Below, one piece after another: positions 40,622 through 53,900 of a stretch of 64,000 nucleotides of DNA (positions are counted from its first letter, which is position 1; each line of letters begins with the position of its first letter). Position numbers and translations under genes: made by a program. The stretch lies in the NCBI GenBank assembly GCA_016165875.1, contig JABBOT010000002.1:20166120-20230119 (forward strand), in the 5' to 3' direction. Below the pieces are notes generated by a model. It made no database searches. It had not been told where the DNA came from and was given only the letters and a program-made list of their open reading frames with translations. The DNA is from Acanthopleura granulata. Lineage: Eukaryota; Mollusca; Polyplacophora; Chitonida; Chitonidae.

Positions 40622-43600
40622 GTTTGGTATCGGCTATCAACACACTTAAGATTAGACCAGTCCAATGTCCTTTACACTAAAATGGGTTGTGGCACTTTGA
40701 CGGCAATAACCTGCCTATTGTATCGGCGGCCTACACAGTCCGTGTACATATCAACATGCAGAAGTCCATATATCACCTCACAGCAGATAAAATTATTCGC
40801 TCTGGATTGACATCAAAAACTTGAAGACTTCGGGGATCTGTCACTTCCTCGTTCCGGGTAACACAGGTCCTTCTGTACACTACCATGAATTTAACTATAA
40901 ATGTCGTTGATGTAAATGAAGGCCTATACCCCAAGGCCTTGGTAAAGATGTTAACTCCACGTACACAAGCTCCACTAAATTCCCTCTCTTTCCAACGCTC
41001 CTATAAGCAACACTGATATACAGATGTGTCCATAAATAACTAAATAACATCCAAATTTATAGCACAGAGTAATCCACAGTTAGTATGCACCGGAACCGGA
41101 GCAAAGTTGTCCACCTCTGTGCCGTATGACTGTCAAAGTCCGTGCCCATGTAACTTCCCTGTACGACGACGGAATGCCGGCAGTTCTCAAACCGCACGTC
41201 ACATAGCCCAGACCAAACCTAACTGATCCAATACCAGGGAACAGCCAACTCCCAGTATTTAACAAAAAAAAAGTTCGTATTGACGACAGTTCCTATTCAA
41301 ATGTGTCGTCTCTTACATCTGCCGTGTACTACACACTACAACAGCTGGCTTCTGATGACATGTGGTGTTCGGAGCTTCTTTCAAGCAGGGCTTCTTCCCC
41401 GCATTTAACAGTCGCCTCCACAGTCCGGGCTTATGTCAATACTTAGTCTGAGTGAACGAGTAGCTGGCTACTGCCGTGCCCTACTAAACTAGTTCAGCCA
41501 ACGACTTCTCGTGCTGTGTGCCTATTAGCTTACTGACCCATTCGAACCTAAAGGGGCAGAATATAAAGCCATCTCCAGTGACATGGCCTACACCAACACT
41601 CATTCTTTTCAAAGCGTCGCAAGTATATGTGTGTGCATACTGTAAAGTCTAAGCCAGCCTAAGTTTCTTTCAAAGAAATAAGCCATCCTTAAAACTTCCG
41701 GGTAGAAGTACCTTGTAAACAAGGGGTATAACTCTTCGAGGAATGTGAGACATCAAGACGTGAGGAGTTGTGGGAAATATTGCTCTCAGCGGAAGATGAA
41801 ATGTGTTCGTGTTTTGAAATTAAATATACTAGTATGCATTCTTGTTGCAAATTCGTGAAGTGAATTAAACTAACTCATTGAAACATAAGTGAAATTTGTT
41901 TCTAACTTGAAGATATGCCTGCGCATATGTACACCATATGTGAAACTTATAATAGTGTCAATATTTGCGCCAGCATATATATATATATATATGTATAAAG
42001 GCTATACACGCTTACTGTGATTTCCAGTGCATCAGTTATGGACGTATAGTACACTGATATCTCCCATCAACGTAGATATTACCATGCATCACTGAGCTCG
42101 AAAAACAGGTTGTAAAACCATTTTAATTGATAACTCTGTTATAAAATTTCATACGTCGACCACCCATTTAGTCTTTACAAATCTTGCAGATGTAATATTT
42201 ATTTCATGAACACGTAGCTCTATGCGATATATCTCCAACCAAACTGATTTCATCTTCAAGATTTAAAAAAAGATCACCACAGGAGCCATTGTCCACCATA
42301 TAAGAAAAAGAAAGGGGAAGCTGGCTACCTTTTTCTAGTTCTAGTTCCTTATCTGACACTACATTACTTCATCGATTAGATAAAGCTAACATTATCTATT
42401 GAGGCATGAATTTATGTTCCTGTTATATGCCCTTCATATGTGTGCTGGGCATCAAGCTCTCAAAACCACGGAAATGAGCTGCGAGGAAGGGTTTCCCACT
42501 GTGAGTAACAAACAAACTCACTGAACGATATACATATAAAACAACCCAAACAAGCCATATAACCTCGAAAATATTTCCACAAATGTCAATATTGTCATTG
42601 TCGTTATTGGTATATATGCACCAATCGTAAAGCAAACTCGGAAGGATTTTCCAAGTCCATAATCGCAAAGCAAATTTCCAAAGCAACCTAGAACGCCAGT
42701 TCCCAAAGGTATATGTAAAACTAGCTCTGAGAGTGGTGGGCCATGTTCCCATGTGGTGGGCTTAGCTTCCACATTCACATATTCTGAAAGTTAAGCTGGT
42801 AAGAATGAAACAGATCACAGATATAAGACACAATGATGTAAATAGGAAATATAGCTAGTAAGATATAAGAGAGAAGCAGCCAAAAGTGTTCAATGCTGCA
42901 AGGAACACAGTTGATATATACATGGCATCAACATCAACTTTCACTCTCCCACTGAGTAATTTCCGAGTGGAATAGAAACGTATGTACCTCAATCGTGTTT
43001 TGATTGTTACTATGCATATTAATGCACCTTGCTGATGCAATGTGGGCAGAAGTATATATGCATTCTTATACATGTAGCCCTATAGCCCAACCTACACACA
43101 CACACTGTTTCCTCGACGTGATGCGTCTATATAATCTAACACGTGTTTGTTGTTCTTAATTAATCATAAAGGCAAATTGCACTAGCTGGTCAGAACCATA
43201 TACAGGTACAGTAAGCTAAGCCTTATAGCCATAGGAAACCAGGTCAGTAACGCGCTGGCTTGCATTCCTTGTTAAGAACAAGCCTACAGATTAACCATAA
43301 TGATGTGACTTCTGAAGTACTGTTGTTCTATATATAATGTTTCAATTTCGAAACCATGTAATCTAATTTTTGAGAAGGATATTGGTTTCGCTGGAAACAA
43401 AAACAAACAACGAAAAAAAAAAATATATATATATATAAAATACATTTCCCCATTTCTATATCAATTATTTTCTCGGAAAAATGAAGATATGGATAAGTTG
43501 TTGATCAGGTGGAATAGCTCTGTTAGAAAAGAAAAACTGTGCATCCCTGTTACAATCACATGTGTATTCGCTAAAAAGCGCAGACCAGATGTCCCAAAAA

Positions 43601-46600
43601 TGGTTCCCAAGTTATATCATTACGTCAACCCTGACTATGCAACAGTAGGTATGTTGATGCAAAGTGCAAGTTGACAACCTCTTCATTCCTGAAATATAGG
43701 AACCAACACACAGTGCATGTTATTTTCATGAAATTGTGGCTTTGTCTTTTTTGCGATTATTACGTTTCATGTTAATTTTTTAAAATGTCCTCGCGCATGG
43801 GAGAAGTAAAGATTATATGCATTTATAGACAAGTGTAATCATATTACTTTGATCACGTGTTTATTCCAAAAACAGAGGAAAGCTTTGCTCATTATAGTAA
43901 CATGTAAGCTTGTGCTTTTTTCTGACTCTTTTTACACTTAAAGCTCAATAATTAATACTTAATTAATTAAACAGATTATGGATCGAGGAATTGTACCATA
44001 TGGAGCCGGGAAAAGCCATGTCACATATAAAGTACCGATTTAATTATCAAACCCGGGAAGAAAACACAGCACTGTAATTTATTACAATGACTACAAGAAA
44101 AAGGTCTCCGACAGACTTTGGGTAAATCACCAAACCCTGTGACAGTCGTTTCTGAATTTCTCTCGTGTATATGGGATGCCATGACGTTTTACGTTTGAAG
44201 GAGACCCGAGTGCCCGAGGTGGCCAGTAGCAAGTTATATTGACTTACTTTTCCAAGTGTTATACGTATACAATCTTGTACTATAGCTCCATATTCGTGAA
44301 AGACAAAGGATCTTTACAAACGTAACACTGTGCAAGCCGGCCGTACGAGCGACTTCGATCTCTTACAGTGGCATGTATAACCTCTCCACCCCTTAATTCC
44401 ATGAATCCCATCTCTCTTCCGAGTTTAAATATGATCCACAGCGACCTGAGCCTCACAAAACCGCGCATGCGCCTCCACACAAATACCCCTCACATTTCAG
44501 TAATACTACACTGTATATAGTAGAATTATTTATCCTCTCCATTTGGCGATACATAAACCTTGTTCAAACATACTTCATATACTTATTTAAATATATGGTT
44601 GTATTTGACTATATACTATATAATACTGATTAGTTGACACAAACAAGCAATCTGTATTTTTGTACTTCCTTATTAATCTTGGTAACGTATATAACCCATT
44701 GTCAATTCTTTATTTGAGGACGATGTTTTATAGCGCATGCATGATTAGGCGCTATGTTTTACCATGGTTAGGCGTTGCATATTATACACATTTAAACACC
44801 AAAACACGATACTGGAACATTTGCAGTTTGATTTACTGCTATAATTGTGACAATGCATGGTTGTGTAGTGCTACATACAGCGGTCGGGAATGTCATCACA
44901 ACAGGAAGTCCAGATGAGTGTGGCAAAACACATGCACTCACGACCATGTAATAAGCCCGTGCAGCAGTATACATATATTGCCTATATATTGTACATTGGT
45001 CTTAATAAAAATGAATTGAAAAGTATTTTCTTATCATGATTTATGTTTGGTGCTGTGGTTAGTTTGCACCCAGGTGAAATCCGTTACAACCCTTATAAAA
45101 CTACAAGGATTCGCTCTGTAAATGTACCTATTATATGTTTATATGTTTATACTGTAAGAAAGCATGTAACAAAAAAGAAGGCTATTTATCAGATGCGTGA
45201 AATACATAACGTCCATGTAGTATAAACATGTGCACTGGGTACTCATGTGTATACAAAGGCATATTTTAGAGCATTTGCATATCTACGTCCAGTTCATCAA
45301 AACCTATTTTATCATAACATATATCCAGCGGCATGCAGTTGGCGCTATAAACTGAGTGTGATGACATACCTGCGTATCTCTCACGTTGTTCAGGAAAGCT
45401 GATGAAAGTTGGATTCAAAATAGCTTCATCTGGCAGGTATATCGTATTGTTTAAAACGTATCCAACATAACTGATGGTCTTCTTCTCTGGGCCCACGTTT
45501 ATAGTACATCAGATACACTGTGGCTGCATGGCAAAGGAGGGATCTAATGATTCAGTGATTCCGTATACGATCATGTAACCTTTACCTGCTGGCAAATATT
45601 GCATCAAATTCCTTGGGACACCTTAAAGTTTGACACCGTACATTATTCATCAGTTTGGGTTTTGTTATCAAGAATGAATAGCCTTGTAAATGCCATGCAT
45701 CAGATGTTATCTCATGGCTATGTATCGGTACCCAATCGGGATATTTGTTTAAGGATGCTTAGTATATATCCAGGGGTGATAGGACAAGATCAGTTTCAAG
45801 CTATGTATGTAATTAAACGTGCTGTAATGTCTAATTAGCTCACACAAGTCGGCATCATAGTTATGCCAGCAGAATTTACATATTGATAATTTTATATCTG
45901 TCATGCATTCAACAATTGCATCGTTTTCTGCATTCTGCATGGAATGTATGTGTTTAGTGTGTAACAGGAAATAAATGCGGTCACATGCACAGGGGCAGAC
46001 TACACTCCGATATAATGTCCACACACAGATGGACAGTAAATGACCTAAAATATTGTCCATGGCTGAGTGGCTCATTTAGCCTAATTCTGAAGGTTCTTTT
46101 GAGCTTAGAAAGTTCCAAGGTTTGCTTGGAAAATAGGATGAAACCCAAATGGAGAGTGTAATTTTCATACTCACAGTTCAGATTTAATAACATTTATTTG
46201 TCTGTGAAAACGCACTTTTTGGCGAAATTTTAAGTACTTAGAAATTTAGAGAAAAATATCTGACACATTTTACATTGTATTGTGTTATAGGATTACATTT
46301 CCCTGTTACATTACAGTTGCATGTCAAAGTCAGGAATCAGCATTCAAAAACTATGTCAAATGACATTTTTAATAGACACCACGTGTTCCAATATCACTGA
46401 CGTTGGATCTACTCCGGCTTTGCAAGAAATATGAATACACACATGAAGAGGTCATCTACCTAGAATTTTAATACGGAAGTTTCGAGTCCTAACTCTTTAA
46501 TCGCTAGAGGTAAGAAAAGTACTACTGTACTACCTGACCGGACTAAAACGTTAGGCAACTATTTCTGATTACATGTGCTATAACATGAGTGTCTAAAAAA

Positions 46601-46945
46601 GTGTCACATAAAATTATTTAGACTTGAAAGAACTATGGTGAAAACTGAGGAGCTGAAGGTATGTGAACTTAAGAAGTTACTGAAGAAAAGAAACTTCATT
46701 TGTACCTCCAGAACACGGTGAGATGGGTGATCAGTAGATTTAAGTCAACAAACGTTGCCTAACATTTTTGACAAATCACATGATACAGTAAGACAGTTTT
46801 TACCTTCGGCGACAAAAGAGTATGAACTCGAATTCCCCTGTTAGCATCATTCCTCTTTGATCTAATTCTGCTGGGAGTGTATAAATCGCTACTTAGCATT
46901 TATAAAAACAATTGGGCGCCGTCGACGAGGAGCCGTTATGACCTT
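40622..46945. other. Upstream region of gene A, no other gene recognised
   Basis: Should include the gene A promoter and 5' UTR (directly above 40621), but no TATA box or initiator could be assigned with confidence. Microsatellites occur at 41976-41996 and 43422-43440. Short open frames show no domain. Confidence 0.55.
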
Positions 46946-47104
46946 GTGCCTCTCACCAGTGCGGTCACTGAATTCAAGCACAGATTATGCTGGCTTCCTC
47001 TCCGGTCAGTTTCCTCCCACCATAACTTTGGCCGCCACCGTGTAAGTGAAATATTCTTGAGTCCGACATAAAACACCAATCAAATAAATAAATAAATAAA
47101 TATA
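46946..47104 (+). mobile_element. SINE, same family, + orientation
   Basis: Partial head (tctcaccagtgcggtcactg, aattcaagca), body tttcctcccaccataacttt and aagtgaaatattcttgagtc, tail AATAAATAAATAAAT. Confidence 0.85.
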
Positions 47105-47518
47105 AACAGCTGGAATAAAATCATGAGGTATAGGTTGAGGTGAACTGATGAGTCGCGGATTTCACCGATTCCGCTTGACTAATTGTCTACTGTCACTGTC
47201 GCCGCTGCTCTGGTCTTACTCCCCATGCTCTGTAATCTTACATGTTTTATTTCAATACGTGTTAAACCATACCATGGAAAATCGTCCCTATCAGTAAATG
47301 TCCTGTTACATATGTAACATTTTAGACATGTTCAGCATCTTTCCATTACCTGACCTCAAAATAGGTTTTCCACACCAAATACATATACAAGATGAAGTAC
47401 ATCGCCAGTATAGTGACCTCGGGTTCACAGCAACGACGATCTTCCATTTTTCCGGTTTCTTCGCCGGACAGAATGCGCGAACACGATTTGGTACTCACGG
47501 CCATCTTCCATTTCCCAC

Positions 47519-47532
47519 GTTACCACGGCAAC
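47519..47532. promoter_or_regulatory. Perfect X-box (RFX-type) palindrome
   Basis: GTTACC-AC-GGCAAC, a full match to the inverted-repeat X-box bound by RFX factors. A GCCATCTTCC block (YY1-like on the other strand) lies about 25 bp before it, and an earlier patch at 47435-47465 has atcttccatttttccgg. This looks like a promoter or enhancer patch of an unidentified transcript. Motif evidence only. Confidence 0.4.
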
Positions 47533-48109
47533 CAAGTAGATCTCGCACTTGCCGAATTCAATCGGGCATCTGCGACACAGGCTGATGAATGGCAGCGCCT
47601 TACTCATCACGGCGTGGTGCATCTATCTCCCGTCGGTTTTATCAGAGGAATGGAGAATGCAGAAGTTTGACAAGTGAAGCATTTGGTAAAATATTTCTTG
47701 ATTGGTTTGGTAGTTTCTGCAGAATTCCAGTTCGTGGCTTTTAGACTCAGCCAAATGCATTGGGCCAGCGTCAGCCATTCTGATAACATACTGTAACTGC
47801 ATGAGTACTGTAAAGCCGAACGTGAATATCGCAGTTATATAAGACAAAAGAAGACATTCCATTAACTCTTCACTATGTTAGACCTCGTTTTGTGAAGTAT
47901 CAGCTGTAAACTGGTATCCGTAAACATCCAGGGGCCACATAAACACGTGTTTGTACACTTACAGAAAGTCAGATAACCTTGCAGCCATATGCACGTCCGT
48001 TTCTGTAAACTCACAGAGTGCCATATATATTATACCATTGGTATAAACATATCTGTTTCGACGCTCGCATTATTAAGCATTTTGAAGCCTGAGAGTGTAA
48101 ACTCTTTAT

Positions 48110-48780
48110 AAAAGCACATGCACACGTGGCTCTGACCTTGAAGACAGCCATATATAGACACGTGGCTCTGAGCCCCCTGCATAAACACGTGGCCCTGAAC
48201 TCACAGCGAGCCTTACAGAAACATGTGGCTATGAACACGTGTCTCTGAACTCACATCAGGAGCCAAATGTAAACACGTGCCTCTGAATCCACTGGAACCC
48301 AATATAAACACGTGGGTCTGAACCCACAGAAAGGCCAATATAAACACGTGGGTCTGAACCCACAGAAAGGCCAATATAAACACGTGGCTATGAGGCCACA
48401 GTTGAGCCCTATATAGACACGCGTCCCTGAACCCACAGGGGGGCCCTATATAAGGACGTGGCCCTGAACATACAGGGAGCCCTATATAGACACATGACGC
48501 CGAACACAGAGAGATCTATATATACGGGTGATCCTGAACCCACAGGGAGCCCTATGTAAACAAGTGACTCTGAACCCACAGGGTGTCCTGTGTAAACACG
48601 TCACTCTGAACCCACAGGTGGTCCTGTGTAAACATGTGACTGAACCCACAGAGAGTCCTGTGTAAACACGTGACTCTGAACCCACAGGGAGTCCTATGTA
48701 AACACGTGAATGAATCCACAAGCCCAATATAAACACGTGACAACCCCACGCGTGACACGTGACTATAAACACGTGACTAT
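48110..48780. repeat. 36-bp minisatellite carrying CACGTG E-boxes
   Basis: Units of the form tataaacacgtggctctgaa plus cccacagggagcccta. CACGTG is perfect at 48123, 48159, 48186, 48236, 48274, 48309, 48345, 48381, 48667, 48703, 48734, 48756 and 48770, and mutated in the middle units. Further copies of the hexamer lie outside the array at 47944 and 48871. Confidence 0.92.
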
Positions 48781-49498
48781 TCTGAACTCACAGCCATTTA
48801 TCAACTCCTTTCTGTAAGCTTACTGGGAACCGTGTACACAGATATCTAGAAAGTTTGGAGAGCGAAAAGACACGTGTGCACCAGTTAACCTGCAGCCAGA
48901 TACCGAACCAGCACGTTTCTTAGATCTGAGCAAAAGCCGGGTATACACTATTATGTAAACTAGTAGAGTGTCAAATATATCTAGAAACTCATATCTGTAA
49001 ACATTGTCATTTATTTATGCCATAAAAGGGAGAACATGGTAGACAGATTTTAGCCAGTCACACCTTCATCTGAACACTAATTAGTACATGCTAACAGACA
49101 TCCCTTACAATCGTTGTATGAAGCAGATTACGTGCATCGTTAGTGTATTATTATAATTATTATTATTATTATTTAGTTATCGGGAAGGTATCCTGTGACC
49201 TGCAGTATACACATATATACGTGTGGTACACACATATCACTGAAGGCTCATCAATTTTTCCGAACAAAAACACAAAACTTGAAAGAAACGAAACAAAGTC
49301 TCAATATCAACAAACAAATAAAGTTACAAAGAAAGAAAAACGGTTAAACAAACAATAATAGAGGATGGGTTCATGTACAATAAATGTTAGTAATGATAAC
49401 ACCAAATATACACGGCCCTATAAGTGAAATATATGGTTGACAGCAGATTTCTATGGGCGAGGTTCAAGACGTATGCTGAGGTGCGATTTACCTGGGTT

Positions 49499-49525
49499 AT
49501 ATGTATATATATATATATATATATA
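49499..49525. repeat. TA microsatellite
   Basis: Simple ATATAT run about 0.8 kb downstream of the gene B polyadenylation signal. Confidence 0.85.
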
Positions 49526-50325
49526 CACACATTACATGTACATGGACATTTACGTATAACCCCATATCAAATCGCCGGTGGGTAAATACAGTTTATTTGT
49601 GTATATATATAGCACAACAAACCACGACAACGTGCAGCTGCCCCCTTTACGTATATACATACGTATATATACATGGCAAGTCCCTTCTTGGTCTTTGGGC
49701 AAACATTGAGTGTATAAACAGTTGAGTGGTTAATACTCAAATGGACAACGACGCTCTGGCACCAGCACCACTGACCACTGCCATCTTTAATAATGAGTGC
49801 TCCGTGAACTCCGAACCTACAAGCACCAATATAAACGTCCCAATCGTGTTCGAAAACCACCATCTTGAAAGGTAAGGGTATACACGTATATATGCTAGTC
49901 CTGGAGTGAAGGACAAGCAGTTTACACTGTGCTTTTTGTTGGTGTCGTTGGTGTCCCTCAAAGGATACCAGATTAAAGACTGAGAATGTCCTCCACCGCA
50001 TCTCTGATGAAACGTAATATACACCATACATTTATTCATCTGTACACGCGTCCATCTGGCTCGACAGATCGTCCGAGCCTGTTGAGGAGAGACACGCCAT
50101 TAATGAGCAACATTTGAGCTTGCTTCACTTTTCACACATTCATTACATGTGAACAAGATAATGGCCTACGTGAAGCCTGTGATTGGACACACGGGTTTCT
50201 CATATCACATGACCCGAACATGGCACACGACTCGGATCACAAATTTGGTTGCTGAAGCTGAATATCGCAACATCCTCCAAATCTCGTATTCCCGAGAAAA
50301 CGCGTAAGCGTATGCCCGACGCGTT

Positions 50326-50335
50326 TTTATTTATT
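50326..50335 (-). terminator. Polyadenylation signal of gene B
   Basis: Two overlapping AATAAA hexamers on the - strand, about 75 nt past the stop codon of gene B. This predicts a very short 3' UTR. Confidence 0.6.
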
Positions 50336-50409
50336 TGAGCTTAAATTATAATGATTAATTGCTCCCCGGTATACATACGACAAGACAATTTCATATTAAG
50401 GCCACAGTG

Positions 50410-50945
50410 TTATAAGCATGTCGTCTGCTTTTCGGTCTCCTCCCTGAATCGGTTGTCGATCACCAGCGAATCGCCATTAGGATTGTTCTCAGAATTGGGT
50501 GAAGCGGATTCCCCCTCCAGGTCCCTGTTCCTTAAAAAAGCTTTGATGGCAGCAGTTTTGCCTGGCGATGCGTGTCTCTCAACACCCCCTTGGAACATTC
50601 CTCCCAGCTCTTTAGCTAAAGCTCTCTCGGGGTCCCCTAACGTGCTTCCAGGGAAAGGTTTGGACTTTGGCGTTTCGATCACAGGCCTCGGAACCGGGTC
50701 GGACAGAGGTCGTGGCCATTCCTCTATTTTCACTGGGCTGGGCATCCCATCTGAGTTCCTACACTGCGGATCGTCCATCCCCATGTCCGGCTGTACGTTG
50801 GTTTTGGTCTTCCTGAGGAAACTCTGCACGGCCGAAGATTGCTGTGCAGGGACGCCACTATTGTCCCCACCGTGCACCAGGCCTCCCAGCTCCCCCACCA
50901 CAGCTCTCTGACCCATCACCATGTTCTCATAGGGATAAGAGCCGT
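50410..50945 (-). CDS. Gene B: cytoplasmic tail and stop
   Basis: 177 residues plus a split Asp. It opens DGSYPYENMVMGQ, which matches the YEN block of gene A, then diverges. It holds two copies of a motif of about 35 residues: RAVVGELGGLVHGG...AVQSFLRK and RALAKELGGMFQGG...AIKAFLRN. Between them is a Pro-rich stretch (PSPVKIEEWPRPLSDPVPRP). The C-terminus EKQTTCL fits a class I PDZ ligand (T-x-L), by inference. The repeat has no counterpart in the gene A tail. Confidence 0.93.
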
Positions 50946-53900
50946 CTGGGGTAAGAAACACAAAACACTTTTTTTTTTATCACCGATTAACTATAGCATG
51001 GCAGTTACCTAAGGTATATAAACTCTTCAAATTAAGAGTCCACGTCAACCGAAAGCCAATCGGCGTTTGATGGAGAGCAAATCAAAGGCAAATAGCCTAT
51101 GAACAAAGACATCACATGAATTCAGCAGTTACACATGTAAAATTCCAATTTAGAGACTATTACTCTGAGTACACAGCCTAAGTGTCTAATCCAACATTTG
51201 TATTAAACCGCTGGTGAAATGTTATACATTTTGTATGCCCGAGACCCAATAATTTGCTAAATAATAAACAGCTTATTGCTGAAGGTCAAGTAGATGATTC
51301 TGACAAAAAATCCATTATACTGTTTTCCGTCCGCATTGATTACTTTGACATGGATCCCTCGCCACCTGCGCTAAACATAAGACTACGTGGGTTGGTGGGA
51401 ACTCATCTCCTTACAGGTCTTGCTACGAGCTCCTCCGCCTTTATGAATTTAAGGCCAAAGTTATATACGTAATTTGTGACGCACCTATACCAGCTTTCTT
51501 TTGGTCCTCGTCAACCTCAGCTTTCTTCATCTTATCAAGTTTTATGAGTAGACACGTGTGGACAAACTTGTATTGGTTCTGTGAAAAAAGACAACTTCAA
51601 ACAATAACACAAAAAAGCATAACCTTACAAACAGTATAACTGTTGCAGAGAATTTTCGAGGATTCTTATTACTCGAAGTCTTATATCCATAGAAATATTC
51701 TTCAATGCAAAATGATATATTAACAGTCATGTACAACTTTCTTACCGCATTCTGGACGAGCAGTACCCTGTATTTCCTGAGACGCAATACAAGACCATAC
51801 ACATCTATAGATTCCCTCTCCTCCATGTGCTGTAACAGCGTGTCTATAGCTATAAAGGTGCCAGTCCGACCAACCCCAGCGCTAAGAAATGCAAACAGAT
51901 TGGATAACGTTTAATTTCATTTCCAGAAAGATGCATGGAGGTCAAAACCCTTGGAATGTTTCAAATCACTATCAAACTATACAAAATGAAGTGTTTAAGG
52001 AAGATCTTGAAAGGCAGGCGCTGTGAATCAGCTATATCCAGTCTGGCGCTCGTTCTCAGTGATTGGAAAAATTAAAATGGCCATTTTCACCTAGCCTGGT
52101 AAGTAATGTTTCTTGTGATTTTTTTTAGTAAATAACTGCGTGATTTACAAGAAAACTTAAAACAAAACTGTTTCGCAGTTTGGTGAAAATGGGTCCGGTA
52201 TATGCATGCCTGTCTCAGGCATACCCATTTGGTGTTTAGGGGGAGATGCACTGACTTTTGAACTCTTTCTTCATATAAAGGGATTTAAAAAACAGTTATC
52301 TTCCGACTTTTGCCAAAAATGAATGAAAGGTTATGGACTTTTGCCACACTGGCAATGTTAAGCCACAGAGTGCATATGCTCTCAGAATGAATGTTAAGTA
52401 GTTAATATGGTACCTGCAGTGGACAAGCAATGGGCTCTGTTCATCGAACGTGTCCATTTCCCGCCTAACATGGTCACGGTATTCTAGGAAAGCCTCCGGG
52501 TCCTCCGGGTTTTTCCTGTCCGGCCATTTGATATATTGAAACAGCTGTACTTTCCTAGGTTCAGAGTCTTTTCCCTTTTGTTACATATAACAAACAAATA
52601 TAACAATGCAGTATTTTTGTGTCTACTAAAGCTTCTATCAGGTATACTTTGACAGAGGTGTATCACACATAACATACACTTTTCATCAGTATGCAAGAGG
52701 AAATCAAAACTGCAAAGGATGTCGTTTGAAGGGAGTGGTGGGTGGGGCGCATGCCAACTATCGACAGTGCCTCGATGTAAAGACCAAGTTCCAAGGCTGG
52801 GCCATTTTTAAGATATACTGGAAAAAAGTTCAATATAAATTTTCCCATGACATAATAATTTGGAAATATATATACGGTATATGAATTGTTTATGGTAATT
52901 TTCTGCATGTAGCCAAGACGTAAAGTGAATAAGGGAGACACCCTAGCATTATAGAGAGAAGTTCACGTTTTTTTGATGAATGAATGAATGATTTTGGCTT
53001 AACGCCAGATTGGCAATATCTCAGCCATATCGTGGCGAGCGTTTTTTGATGAATCTTTGGCATTTAATAAAGGCATTTAATCCATAATGATAGAATGTAT
53101 GCATATATGATTCAGACAAACCAACGGACAGACAATTAGTTAGTATACACGTGGACACAAGGTGCCTGTATTAAACTCGGCTTACCTTACGGATATGGAG
53201 TACCTTCAGTTTGTAGTTGTCACGACACAACCGAGTCGTGGAGACTAACGTCACATAAATACCGCCATAATTCACCGATTCGTTTTCTTTATTAGGCCAA
53301 TACTGACAGCACTTTGCCTGTTGAAATATAAATATACAATTTTCAGGTACAAATAACTTCAATTCCAAACTGACACCAATTTATCTGTTTAAATACTTTT
53401 AAAACACATACAGTGAATCTGTACGACTAAACAAACAAATGATACCGCAATGGCGGTACAGGATAATATATCCGGCCAAATATACATATAAGGCCTATAT
53501 TTACTGTTTAAAGGGGAAAATCCATCTTGCTCAATGGCACGATTACTAGTCAAAGGTAACAAATCAGTTGTAATCTCAAAATAAGCAAATCTACCTTGAA
53601 TATTAAGTCGCCCTCCTCGCATGTTGTAAGCATAGCGATCATTCGTATGTTCAGTTCCCAGATCATCCGCCAGTGATCGGCTGCCGTCCGTTCAAGAGGA
53701 CCTTGCGACGCAACGTATTCCCTCTCGGACTTCACTCCCTTGAATTTGACACACAGAGCAAATGGATAAGTCATTTCACATTGTTCAAATTCTAATTTAA
53801 TTATTTCATGTTAATGGCGTATTCATGTAAGAATTTTTCATTTACACACGGCGATCAGGTTTATAAGTGAAATGAACTGGACCGCGAAAAGCACTTTATG

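Noticed and set aside
45266..45496. A 76-codon - strand frame (YLPDEAILNPTFISFPEQ...) with a CAG|GTATGT site inside
   Set aside because: Composition looks somewhat coding-like, but I find no domain, no partner exons and only a weak upstream acceptor.
47392..47670. A 92-codon + strand frame in a GC-richer patch
   Set aside because: No domain or splice partners. The patch is better explained by clustered regulatory motifs including an X-box.
49567..50031. A 154-codon - strand frame between the two genes
   Set aside because: It starts and ends in TA-rich microsatellite sequence and shows no recognisable domain.
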